NCBI RefSeq assembly: GCF_004193775.1
Contig: NC_041016.1
Span: forward strand, 36,533,933 to 36,597,932
Length of the DNA: 64,000 bases
Direction: 5' to 3'
Source: Glycine soja
Lineage: Eukaryota > Streptophyta > Magnoliopsida > Fabales > Fabaceae
Shown here: positions 23,505 to 34,242 of the stretch, piece by piece
Position numbering within the stretch: the stretch's first letter is position 1
Layout of the letters: each line of letters starts with the position of its first letter
The notes under the pieces: model-generated
Databases searched by the model: none
Seen by the model: the letters and a program-made list of their open reading frames with translations, nothing else
What the model was told of the DNA's origin: nothing
Translations under genes and position numbers: made by a program

Positions 23505-25195
23505 TGTTGGATCAAGTGGCCTCGAAATAATTAAGAAGAGGGGGGGTTGAATTAATTATTAATGTGTCTTGACTAATTAAGAATTATCCTTCTTAATGTT
23601 ACTAGATTCAACTAGGCTTTTACTACTAAGTTAAAAAAGTAAAGAACAGAAACAATAACTTAACCAAAAGTAAAAACGGCAATTAAAAGTACACAACGGA
23701 AATTAAAGAGTGTAAGGAAGAAGAAGACAAACACAAGATTTATACTGTTCGGTCACAACCCGTGCCTACATCCAGTCCCCAAGCAACCACCGGTTCTTGA
23801 GATTTCTAATAACCTTGTAAAATCCTTTACAAGCAAAGATCCACAAGGGATGTACCCTCTCTTGTTCTCTTTGAACAACCAAGTGGATGTACCCTCCACT
23901 TGAACTGATCCACAAGATATGTACCCTTTCGTGTTCTCAGTATAACAATCCAAGTAGATGTACCCTCCATTTGTGCCACAAAGGATGTACCCTCCAATGT
24001 GTTAGGACAAAGAATTTTTAGGCGATTAGTCCCTTGAATTCCTTGTGAGGGGGATACAAAAGATATCTCAGGCGGTTAGTCCTTTGAAATCTTTTGTAAG
24101 AAACAGAAGATATCTCTGGTAATTAGTCCTTTGAAATCTTTTGTCAAGAGGGAGAAGAGAAGAAACAAAAGAATTCTTAGGCGGTTAGTCCTTTGAATCT
24201 TTTGAGAAGAGAGAAAAGTGAATGAAGAAAAAGAATAGCAGAAATTTTTGGTCAATGAACTTTTCTTGAAAGAGAAAGTATTGAACAAAAACACTTAGAA
24301 AGATGAAGAGAAATGAATGAAAGAAATCAGTCTTTTTTGAATGAAAGAAATCAGTCTTAGTTGTTTTTGAAATTCGTGCCATGGTCACATATTTATAATT
24401 ATTTGATGACTCAAGTTAAAGTTTGTGACTCTTGGCAATTTCTTTAAAACTAGTCATCTTTTAAAAATTGTGACTCTTTTGAAAACTAGTCACTTAAAAA
24501 GTTGTGACTTTTGAAAAAATCTTCAAAAACAAGTCACTTTAAGAATTGTGACTTTTGGAAATTTATTTTTCGAAATCAGTCACTGGTAATCGATTACCAT
24601 CATAGTCTAATCGATTGCACATCAAAAGATGTGACTCTTAATGTTTAAATTTGAAAATCAAAACGTTTAGAAACACTGGTAATCGATTACAAGTATTGTG
24701 TAATCTATTACACAAGTTTAAAATGATTTGAAAATGTTTTATCACTAGTTGTGACTCTTGAAATTTGAAATCTAATGTTTTAAAACATTGGTAATCGATT
24801 ACATGATTATAGTAATCGATTACAACTTTGTAAATCAGTTTTGAAAATAATGCTGACTACTGGTAATCGATTACCACCTTCTAGTAATCGATTACCAGAG
24901 AGTAAAACTCTTTGGTAAAAGATTTTGTGAAAAATTCTTGTGCTACTCAATGTTTTGAAAAACGTTTTTAGTACTTATCTTGATTGAGTCTTCTCTTGAT
25001 TCTTGAATCTTGATCTTGATTATTCTTGAATCTTGATTCTTGAAACTTGATTGAATCTTGAAACTTGATTATTCTTGAATCTTGATTCTTTGAAACTTGA
25101 TTCTTGAAACTTTTTGACTCCTGATTCTTTGGAGCTTGCTTAACTCTTGATTCTTTGGCATCATCAAAATAATCTTGGAAGTCATTGCTTCCACA
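23505..25195 (-). mobile_element. Solo LTR 2 of the GTAATCGATTAC family (1,691 bp)
   Basis: It starts TGTTGGATCAAGTGG and ends TTGCTTCCACA, flanked by CAAAA on both sides (23500-23504 and 25196-25200). TATAAATATG on the minus strand near 24398-24390 is the likely TATA box. GTAATCGATTAC words lie at 24587-24900. Removing it and one CAAAA copy restores the CACTA protease frame across the junction (WF|CSLHNRP), which confirms the exact boundaries. Confidence 0.95.
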
Positions 25196-27557
25196 CAAAA
25201 CCAGACAACAAGATTTTCCTTAGGCAAAATGACGACCATTTGCTAGTGTGCGCTGCAGTGGAGACCAATATGGGTTATTGTAGTATTATACATTATTTAA
25301 ATTCAGTTGTTCAGTTTTACTTACCCATTCAGGTAGGCTCCAAGGTAGACATCCCGTTTTGAACTCTGCATCCAACTCCTCATGTAACTTTCTGATTCAA
25401 ATTGCGATTGCCCAGATCTCTGAATGGACTGTGGCTCGAGGAATCCATACACATCAAAATTCCCCACTTGTATACTTGTCTCAGTTAGATGCCTATTATC
25501 GTTAACACAAACTTAATTATGTATGAATCTAAAACAATAACTTAGGTAATTGACAATAATCTAAATTGACTTACAGAATCCACAACTGTATAACAGATAT
25601 GCTGAGACATTGACCACCGTGTGCAATTTCAGACAGATCTTCGTGCTTTATGTACAGCGGGAAGTGTTCATTAAACACCCTGAACACGATAACATCCCAC
25701 ATAACCTGGAGAGGCTTCAAAAAAAGATGTGGGATGGTCAATGCCATCAAATATAGGAGATCATCAACCTCATGATCCGACCTATTTGTAGGTTTTGCTG
25801 GAGACACAGTTGCCTGTTTATCTAACATAATTTAATTACAATGAACAATTAAATTTAAAAAAAAGGAGCATATAATGAGAGTAAAATACATGTTCTGATA
25901 AATGCTTCACGAGATGTGTCAACCAAGCAAGAAAGGTGTTAAGTGCCTACCCACTAAAATAACCTCGTTAGTGGGTACAGGAACGGGAGCCTCTGCATCT
26001 TTAACCTCCTCAACACCAACCTTCACTTGTCCATGCAATAAAGGGATGTTGTGAACAACTGTGGATCCCTCATAAAGTCTTCCTAGGGAAACCAGGCGGG
26101 AAGGATTTTCTTCGATGTACAATCCGCATTTGTTTGAGTCATCCATGTCTAGATCGGTCCATGAAGGATCAACACAACTCCCCTTTATGTTGACACGAGC
26201 AGCTGAGGGACCAACCTCAGGCTCCGGAGGCAATGGAAGTCCCTGTGATTAGATCTATGATTGCAAATGGGACTATATCTAGTTGAAGGATAACATCAAC
26301 TGTTGAGTCACTTTTTCTGTGATCGACTCCTCTAGCTGGTCCCTGATTTGTTGAGTCAACTGCTCTAGTTCTTCTGGAGCCATGGAGGAAGATGTGAGAG
26401 AGGTTCGTGGAGCTGATCCAAAGTATTGCTTGATGGTCACACTAGCTCCAGCAGCACGCACACGACCAGGGTGTTCTAGTCGCCCAATGGTAGCAGTGAG
26501 GACATCCTCACGTCCATGGGGGACAAAGGAACCCTGTGACGCCTGCTCCTCCAAAGAATCCTGTATAAAACACATATATTTGTTTAGTCATTCACAGAAT
26601 AAACAAAGATAATTACAATTTTTAATTGAAAATGACTTAAAATACTCTCAACAATTTCCTTTGTTGCCTCAGACGTCATCTGCCTAGTTTTCTTGGTGCG
26701 GGCCATCTTCCATTTCACGTGTCGTCTGATGGGAGATGGAGGGTCAATCACGACCTCAGTGCTTCCGAATTGAGCAGCTTCCTCCAGTTTTTTCTTTGTC
26801 TTCTCAGCCATAAACTTCTGTTCTAAATATTCATAACCCCCACAAGACAACACGTGGGGGGGGCGGTGTTTTGCTTATGGATGGCCTGTGCCTTTTTCCG
26901 CACATCCTGCAAAAATTGAACATTAATGAAACTCATTATTACAATGTATTATAAGAACTAAATTTTTAGTGGAAAACAATTAAAATGACAAAGTACATAC
27001 CTCCCACGAGGAGTTTCTGTGGGTCTGACAAAATTGGGTCCATTTCTCCTTACTAATGCCGTATTTTTCACAAACAGTGTCATCCACACTGTCTTTGTCG
27101 GCTGCAAGTGCCCATTTTCTCGTCAAATCAGATTTAAACTGTCTCCACCACTCCCCGACAGTCTGAAGTATTTTCTTCTTTGTCTTACCGTCAGATGCTT
27201 TAGGGATATCAAATTCAGCCTGATAAACAATAAATTAGGTTTTATTGTTAGTAAATTAAAAATTTTGGCTAATAAAGAAAATGAAAGATGAAAACTAAAA
27301 TACCTGAATATCCTCCCATATCAAATCCTTTTGAGTGACAGGGACTTCCTTCCAAGTCTCGTATGCCACGTCGACTTTATCACGAGCGACAATCCCCAAA
27401 TATGTTATTAATTTCTTCTTGTGGGGACCGTCGGCCTTTCAGGTCGCAGGATCAACGTGGACCACCGGTCTCTCTGCCCCAGGTGGTCTAGTGGCCAAGG
27501 ATCATAGTTGTGTGGCTTTGCGTGTCTGCTTCAAGGTAGACGGAGACTGTGATGCTA

Positions 27558-27640
27558 CTGTAGGAGGAGGAGGAGGAGGAGAAGGAGGAGGAGGAGGAGG
27601 AGAAGGAGAAGGAGGAGGCAAGGCAGGTGGAGTAACCATG
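27558..27640. repeat. GGA/GGAGAA triplet tract (codes poly-Pro/Ser on minus)
   Basis: An imperfect (GGA)n run. On the minus strand it encodes the Pro/Ser-rich start of the CACTA protein, and on the plus strand only a spurious Gly-rich frame. Confidence 0.85.
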
Positions 27641-27742
27641 GGCTTGTAAAGAAAAAAACTTGAGTTAGTTAACATTATCAAAAAAGTGAATCAGTCATGT
27701 AAATGAATGTAGTTAAATGAAATACATAATAAGAAAATTACA

Positions 27743-28385
27743 CTAGATGATGTTAATTAATTCTCCTTCATCATGATCATTACGATTAGCATGAACGTTG
27801 TCAGCTTCTTCTTCTTTGACGATGTTAGGAGTCATTTGTGTGGACAAAGGACTAACATAACTATGAATGTATGAATCATCATCTTCTACATTAACATCAA
27901 TTGTTTTCCCGTGTAGAACCGCGGACCACCTTTCATAACAAGGGTCTTGAACATATAATACATGTTTAGCTTGTTCTGTCATGATGAAAGGGTCATTCTG
28001 GTAAGCTAGTTTCTTTAGGTCTACCAACGTAAATCATACATCATCGGTCTGCACACCGGTGTTGTTGTCAACTCATTTACATTTGAAAACACAAACAGTA
28101 AATTTGACATAGTTAAGCTCCCAAATTTCATCAATGAACCCAAAGTAAGGGATGGAAGCTACACAGGGATTGTCATCATGTACACTTGCGAAGTGTTGAG
28201 ATTCAGCCTTTAGGGTGACCCCGCTGTTTTGCATTGTACTTTTCTCATGTTGTGCTTTTGTATAAAAGGAATAATTGTTTATGTCGTATCCTTGCCAAGT
28301 TATAACATTTCTTTTAGGCCCATCTGCTAGCCTTTGCAAGTAACCTCTTAGGCTATTTTTTATGGGATCTTGGCAACTGCATTAG
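27743..28385 (-). pseudogene. C-terminal part of a TNP2-like CACTA transposase (DUF4216 region)
   Basis: The minus-strand frame reads DPIKNSLRGYLQRLADGPKR, then VITWQGYDINNYSFYTKAQH, NSGVTLKAESQHF, GFIDEIWELNY and VFKCK, the DUF4216 segment that follows the catalytic domain in CACTA TNP2-like transposases. Translation is broken by TGA at 28075-28073 (where the family has Trp, FKCKW) and TGA at 28036-28034, then continues FTLVDLKKLAYQNDPF to a natural-looking C-terminus at 27743. The catalytic part is missing. It is non-functional but diagnostic for the element type. Confidence 0.8.
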
Positions 28386-28398
28386 CCCTTGCAAGTAA

Positions 28399-29161
28399 TA
28401 ATTAATTAAAACGGGTTAAGTACAAGTATGGTTCCAAACGGGTATGGTCCTATATTCACTATGAGGAAGTTCCCACACATAAAGGAAATTTATATGATTT
28501 GGATGCCATAGTTCCTGGTGATAGGGAGATCAGGAAATAAGAAATAGAATTTTCTGAAAATGATGCGCTTCAAAAGGATGAGACCACTTTAGACCATGAA
28601 GTCAGTGGCATTAGCACATAGACAAGACTACCTGTAAAGCCATAAAATTGGCTGGAGATAAAACTCCCCAAAGTCGAGCCCATAATTGAGCAAATTAGAA
28701 GTGAAGCTTTAGATGGAGTATCAGATTCTAAGGCTACCACAAGTCCTAGTGAAGATTCTTATCAGAAGGATAAGAAATTTAGCCCAACAAAGGATGACTA
28801 CTTCAAAGACTTTGGTGTTGAACCTGGCCTAGGAAACCTTGAAGAGTCTGACACCACTTTAGACCATCAAATTAATGGCATTGGTATAGAGACATGCCTG
28901 CCTGTTAAGCCACAAAATTGGCCAGACAAAAACCTCAATGAAGTTGAGCATAGCAGGAGTGATGCTTTAAATGGATTATCTGATTCTAAGTCTGCCACAA
29001 ATGCTAGTGAAGATTCCAATCAAAAGAATAAGAAATTTGGCACTACAGAGGATGACTACCTTAAAGACGCTGGTGTTGAACCTGGAATAAGAAACCATAA
29101 AAATCTTGAACCAACAACAGAGAATGACACTCAACCCAAATTTTGCTCAATTGGCTGCTGA
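28399..29161 (+). pseudogene. Unknown coding fragment with exact 270 bp internal duplication
   Basis: One frame runs through the whole stretch, broken by TAA near 28539, TAG near 28619 and TAA near 28643, and ends TGA near 29159. It begins KRVWSYIHYEEVPTHKGNLY, then two 90-codon repeats follow with no indel between them (28580-28849 and 28850-29119). Both contain TTLDH, LPVKP, NW, SEALDG or SDALNG, SDSK and DDYxKDxGVEPG. The repeats are acidic and hydrophilic, as in disordered nuclear or scaffold proteins. I cannot name the family. Two of the stops fall only in repeat 1, where repeat 2 keeps sense codons, so decay followed duplication. Confidence 0.6.
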
Positions 29162-30443
29162 CAACAATCTCAATTGCTAAAATAGCTTACATCAACTATG
29201 AAAAAATCAATTTCTGAATGGCCAAGCTAGCATAGAAACACGAAACAAAACCCCCTTTGTGATTCCTATACAAAGATACCTCAACCCTCTATTACATTTA
29301 AGCCATACATATAGAGGGGACGGAGTACCAAGTAACTTGCTTAATGTTGTTAGCCTTAGCAGGGTTCCCCTTAATATGGAGGCCATTTCTCATAACAAAT
29401 TCAGAGATGAAGGACTAGTTTATGTTGGCCAAAGTAGCATTACTAAAAATGTTGCTTTTGCCAATAACCATTGTAGTACCATATAGTCCAAACATTGAAC
29501 ATGATGACTACTGCAGCTAACACAATGTCATGCATTTGCAGGGACCAACCTTGGGTACTAGAGAAGAGAATGTTTTCAAAAGAGGATAAGTTATAAGTCA
29601 ATGTTGTGGTTTAACAACTTCTGCAGCCAACAAGTAAGTTCTGATGATGGGTTTTGGTGAAGAAAAAGCCAACAATTAAAGCAAAAAAATAAATGAAAGA
29701 AGTTGTAAAATCAAGGTTCAAGACCAAAGATTAAAGAACATGAGTTTGTGTCATAGTTATATCTTATAAACTCTAAGTACCACTAGGATTAGCACCGATG
29801 ATCCATCTAGGGCTCTAAAAATCAATCTGGGCCACTAACAAACAACCCAAACAAAGGTTTACACATAAAACAAGGTTAGGAACCTTATAAACTACAATTT
29901 GGGTCAGATGGGCTAAAAAACTCAACTCTACCAATTGGTATTGAAGTCCCAATGACTCAAACTTGAGTTTGCCAAAGCAAACTCGAGTCCATGTAAACTA
30001 AATCTATCTTCTAAATTTCCTAAGCCCATACCTTACTAGATATTATAAATAAATGTCTCTTCCTAAGAGAAAAGTGAAGTAGACACAAAGTAGAAAAGGT
30101 CAACAACAGTTTTAGTATCCATGCCTAAAAAAAAGAGAAGCTAGGTGCTTATAACTTGGATCATTGATGTGTGTCTAAAGTGAGAAAGAGGCAGGGCTAT
30201 GGCTTAAGTGAGTTTCTATTCCCACTACTGTGAGTGAATGTCAGCAAGTTGCTTCCCAAAATATAATTGTTTGTTTGGTTTGAGATTAGAATCAAATATT
30301 TGGAAAATGAATCTAGAAATTATTTAAGAACTGAGGTTCCCAAATCACTTGCATATGTATAATCACTTGCATACCGGGGTCGAGTGAGGTTCCCCCTTGG
30401 AAGAACTAACCTCAGAATATGTATAATCACTTGCATATCGGGG
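29162..30443. other. No recognised gene
   Basis: AT-rich sequence. A 75-codon plus-strand frame at 29259-29486 matches nothing I know. A short ATAATCACTTGCATA(T/C)CGGGGTC duplication lies at 30358 and 30424. Confidence 0.35.
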
Positions 30444-30731
30444 TCAAGTGAGGTTCCCAAATCTCCTAGCAGCACCATTGGGGGGGACTCTTCGGTCTTG
30501 CGGTGACGAATCCAATGAATACTTGCCACCATAAACCTCCTTCTCTGATTTGATGCTATCATCATTATCAAAATTTGAACCTCTGTCGCCAGTCTTACCA
30601 GACATGATTGTTGATACAGGGATTGCATTACCAGGAAGATGCCCACTTCTGAATTTTGTTGGGGGTGGCAACCCAAACCCTTTTCCAGCACCACTCTTCA
30701 TCCTAATGATGGGATCATTGTGAGATCTCAA
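30444..30731 (-). pseudogene. First-exon fragment of a conserved plant gene of unknown function
   Basis: The frame starts MRSHNDPIIRMKSGAGKGFG and runs through PPPTKFRSGHLPGNAIPVS, DNDDSIKSEKEVYGGKYSLD and SSPQDRRVPPNGAARRFG. The composition (low-complexity Ser/Asp plus conserved Gly/Pro motifs) looks like the N-terminus of a real plant protein, but I cannot name it. After RRFGNL the sequence becomes a short direct repeat and stops. Upstream bases look like a 5' leader. The rest of the gene is not in the window, so this is a fragment, perhaps captured. Confidence 0.5.
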
Positions 30732-31344
30732 TGCAGTGTTTGAGAATGGGACTTCCTTCTAATCACCAAGGTGGACTTGGAGAATAAAACTTCCCTCTAA
30801 ACACTAACCCAAAACAGAAAAAGAAAAAATACACCACAACCATACAAACATTAACGTGATCTCAAGGTAGTGGTAATGTTGGTCCAGAACACCAACACAA
30901 CAATTAAAATAAAAAAAAACCTTACAAATATTAAGCCGAATCAAGAAAACCTCAATTTGATATACCCTTAAAAAATAAACTTTGAGAAAAAAAATCAAAA
31001 GGGTGTGGGATTAACAAGTGAAGGTTACCTCTCTGACCCAATGAAGTGCATTTCTATCAAGGCCTTCAGTGAACATCGTAACCTAACCGTTGAATTCTCA
31101 AATAAAGCAAAACCCCTTGATACAAATGCACTTCTTCAAATTGAAAGGCCTAACAGACACAAAAAAATGAAGCTTTTGGTTAAACAAAGCAAAGCAAAGA
31201 TCCCGATGCCAGGTAGGGACATTTTTGTAAGTTAGTCAGGAAGTAAAATCAAACAAGATAATTGCACATTGCCCATGGATACTGCACAACACAAGCCGCC
31301 ATGTTAGAAGCACTATATAGGTAGTAAAACATATGCATAAAGGA
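30732..31344. other. Spacer left of the 5.5 kb retroelement
   Basis: No feature recognised. A 76-codon plus-strand frame at 31005 is probably chance. The last five bases, ATATG (31345-31349), are the left target duplication of the next element. Confidence 0.4.
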
Positions 31345-31349
31345 ATATG

Positions 31350-32313
31350 TGATGCAATCCTACCCCGCAAGGGCATTGGATAGAAAAACTCCAAGTAGAT
31401 TGGGCCAGAGATGCAAGAGAAGGCCCTAGGGTTCTTATGAGCCTTAGGGTAGATTTCGGGCCCATGGACTAAGTATGAGCCCACTTATCTTTGTAAATAT
31501 TAGATTAAGGTTTCATTATTTTTGGGCCTTGTATTTAGGGCTCCATAATGTAGGTAGGGTACCCTAGAAATATAGGATTTTTCAGCCCTTGTATTTTGGG
31601 GCGCCTAGACTAGTTTTTGTATTAGGGGTAGTTTTGTAATTTCACATGCACTAAGTGGATATTTGATGTGTGTGGTTGGAAATAAATTTAATTGAATTGG
31701 TAGAAGCCCAATCCAATTAAATTTTAGAGGGGGAGGTGAGCATTTGCTTACTACACCCCATTGCCACATCATATAGTCACACTTTGTGCATGTCCTTCAT
31801 GCTTTTCATGCCTCATGACACCTAAGCACACTTAGTGGAGAATCTTGGAATTGATCTTGGATTAGTGGGCTGAACCATAACTAAAATTCACTAATCATAA
31901 TTAGTGAAATTTTGGCTCCAAAGTTTGGCTCCACAAATTCAATTTCAAATTCAAGTGAAATTTGAATTTCCCTCCAATTTTGTGTGACACTTAGGCTATA
32001 AATAGAGGTCATGTGTTTGCATTTTTTTCAACTTTGATGATTTGAATATTAAACTTCAGATTTCAAAGCTCATTTAGAGCACAAAATTTCGTGCTCTTCT
32101 CTCCCTCTCCCTTCATTCATCTCCTTCTTCCTCCAAGCTCTTATCCATGGCCTCCTATGGTGGTAAGCTTCTTCTAGACTCATCTTCTCCTTGAAGTTGC
32201 GTCTTCTCTCTCTCTCCCTTTCTCCATTCCGCTGCCATTCATTTTCCAAGAAGCAAAGGAATCCATTGATGAAGAAGATCCTAGGCCTACAAGCTCCAAT
32301 GGAGCTTGCATCA
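31350..32313 (+). repeat. 5' LTR of the 5.5 kb element
   Basis: 964 bp, same length as the 3' LTR. TATA box TATAAATA at 31997-32004. An (A/T)-rich U3 precedes it and CTCTCTCTCTCCC-type pyrimidine tracts follow in the R/U5 part. Confidence 0.95.
31997..32004 (+). promoter_or_regulatory. LTR TATA box
   Basis: TATAAATAGAGG in the 5' LTR; the identical box is at 36569-36576 in the 3' LTR. Confidence 0.65.
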
Positions 32314-32315
32314 TG

Positions 32316-32328
32316 TGGTATCAAGAGC
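32316..32328 (+). other. Primer-binding site, initiator tRNA-Met type
   Basis: TGGTATCAAGAGC, two bases after the LTR end. The usual tRNA-iMet complement is TGGTATCAGAGC; here one extra A is present, which would weaken priming. Confidence 0.7.
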
Positions 32329-34242
32329 ATCTTCATCTAGGTGATGTTCTTTTGCTTCCTCTATCTTTTTGTTCGGTGAATTCTCTTTAATTCCTTGTTC
32401 TTCATCTTATTCTCCATGTATATCCTCCATTTTCTTGTGGTTTGGTGCTGTTTAGAGTAGATTCAAAAAAAAAAATAAACCGATTAAATCTTAGATCTAC
32501 ACTTGTTCTTGCATTTCTATGGTTCAAAATTTGTAGATCTACTCTTGAATCTTGTTTTTGTGTTGATTTTAGGTTCTATCAATTTTCATTCATAATATTC
32601 TTGTGCTGAACCTTTAGATATAAATTTTGTTCCAAAATATTGATTAGAAAAAAAAAACACAAAAATCTAAGTGTAAATCACTTAATCCATGTTGTCTTAG
32701 AGTCATGTTTAGTCATAGTAATTGTCACATTATGTTCTAAGTTTGTGTTGAATTTTATTTTGTTGATTGAATTCTAGATACATTTGTTCATGTATTCTTG
32801 TCATTTTTAGCCTATCTTTTGAATTTTGAGTCTAATTCATGCATGTTATTTAGTTCATAGCATGTTCTAAATCAATTCCTAGAAGTAGTCTTGTTCTTGA
32901 ACTTTTTTTTTGCTTTCTAAGTTTCCTACATGATGCCTATGATGAATTTGAGTTGTGGTGCTGAGTTGTGGCTGGATTTGTGAATCAAAATAAGTCTTAA
33001 GCTCTCTTTAATTGTGTTATTCAAGATAATTGAGCACAAGCAAACACAAATTGTAACTATCCAAGCCTTAAGCAACATAAACACTACTCTTGATTTCTAG
33101 GTTGAAATCGCTGGTGCTGGCAGCTTGAACATACGAACTTGTATAAATTACTGGGAATTGGTCACTACGTTTTTTGCGCTGAAACTTTTACTGAATTTTC
33201 TAGAAATCTGGGCCAAAATTATAAAAAACGAATCAAGCGATTTGGATTAAAGGAAAAAATAATAAAAATCTCACAAGTTGGCAGAAAAATCAGTGTCTAG
33301 GGAAAAAAAAAGAAAAGTGAAAGGAAAGTGTGCTTGTTGTTTTGGCTCAAAATTTGTTCTATAATTGGTGCCTATTTTATACCAATCCTAGTTCTGAAAT
33401 TTCAATTGAAAATTATTGTGAAAACAAGTGCCAAAACTAGAGGTTTCTTGAGTCTTTTTTTTTTTAGAGTTTTTCTACTCTACTCTAGAGCCATTCTAGG
33501 TTTCTCTTTGAGTTCTAGCTTGCTTTTTTGTGCTTTTCATTGCTTTAATTGTTGAATAATCCTTGGAAATTTGTCTTGTTAAAACTCTATTGGTTTAGCT
33601 TTCATTTCATTTTTTCTTGGTCTTTGGTTATTGCTTGTCTCTTTGTTTCCTTGCTTGTGAGTTGCCATATAAGGAATTGGAAAGGAGGATTGGTGCCATA
33701 TCTTGAAGAATTTGAGTCAAGAAGCAAGGGGCCAACCACCTTAAGAGCTATTGGACTAAGAAGCACTCCAAATTGAGTGAAACACTAAAGAGAGAATAGC
33801 CACCACAATTGAGGACTTTTTTCTTTGTAATTTTGTAATTGGCAATTTGCTTTGCTTTCAAATTTTGTAACAAAAAGGCCTTTCATTGGAAGTAAGTTGG
33901 GAGCCTCCGCTAGGTCACCCTACTTCCCTTTGTGTGTAATAATTTTAGGCAATTTTCCCTTAGGATAGTGAGTGTTTTGTTGGGAACATTAAATGAGGTC
34001 ATCCAAACACTCTTAGGATCCGCCTAGTTTGCATTTCTTGCACTTTAATTTCTTGCTTACTTTCATGGCTTATTTCCTTTACCTCCATTGTCAAACCGCC
34101 TAGATAGCTTTCCTTTTACCAATTACTTTTTGCCTTATCTTTCACACCTTTTTTAGTGTTTATTTTGGCTAGTTTCAACCATAGTTTCTTTTAACTTTTT
34201 TTCAAACCCCCAACAAGAAAGAACCATAACTTAGGAACCAAC
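32329..34242 (+). other. Untranslated leader of the 5.5 kb element
   Basis: 1.9 kb without a supported gene between the primer site and the gag start. T-rich, containing poly-A and poly-T runs. Confidence 0.6.

Larger units (their letters stand above)
22933..27643 (-). pseudogene. CACTA second protein: transposase_24 domain plus Ulp1/C48-type cysteine protease domain, interrupted
   Basis: Many plant CACTA elements carry a second gene fusing a Ptta/En/Spm transposase domain (PF03004) to a SUMO-protease-like domain. Here, in order on the minus strand: a proline-rich start (27643-27558), AERPVVHVDPAT, KKKLITYLGIVARDKVDV, EWWRQFKSDLTRKWALAAD, DPPSPIRRHVKWKMARTKK, an exon with VRAAGASVTIKQYFG, then the protease part with H-W near 25246, WIVVK near 23310 and CGYYVIHWM near 23150. 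It ends KALRIQWAQYYLKVRNQT at 22933. Lesions: TGA at 27504-27502, TGA at 27441-27439, TAG at 25245-25243 replacing the Trp after the catalytic His, and a solo LTR splitting the WFC codons at 23505-25195. The catalytic Cys codon region is still readable. Non-functional. Confidence 0.85.
22387..28390 (-). mobile_element. Decayed CACTA (En/Spm-like) DNA transposon
   Basis: The left end starts CACTATTAGAAAA at 22387, with a possible TSD TAA before it. Subterminal ACATCGGTT / AACCGATGT words follow to 22607. Inside, on the minus strand, are a TNP2-like C-terminal fragment (27743-28385) and a second gene with transposase_24 and Ulp1-type domains (22933-27643). The right-hand part, with the TNP2 catalytic region and the other terminus, is missing: homology stops near 28390. 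A solo LTR (23505-25195) sits inside the second gene. Confidence 0.8.

Noticed and set aside
27335..27649. Plus-strand frame with a Gly/Glu-rich C-terminus
   Set aside because: It is the antisense of the proline-rich start of the CACTA protein; the GGA triplet tract alone creates it.
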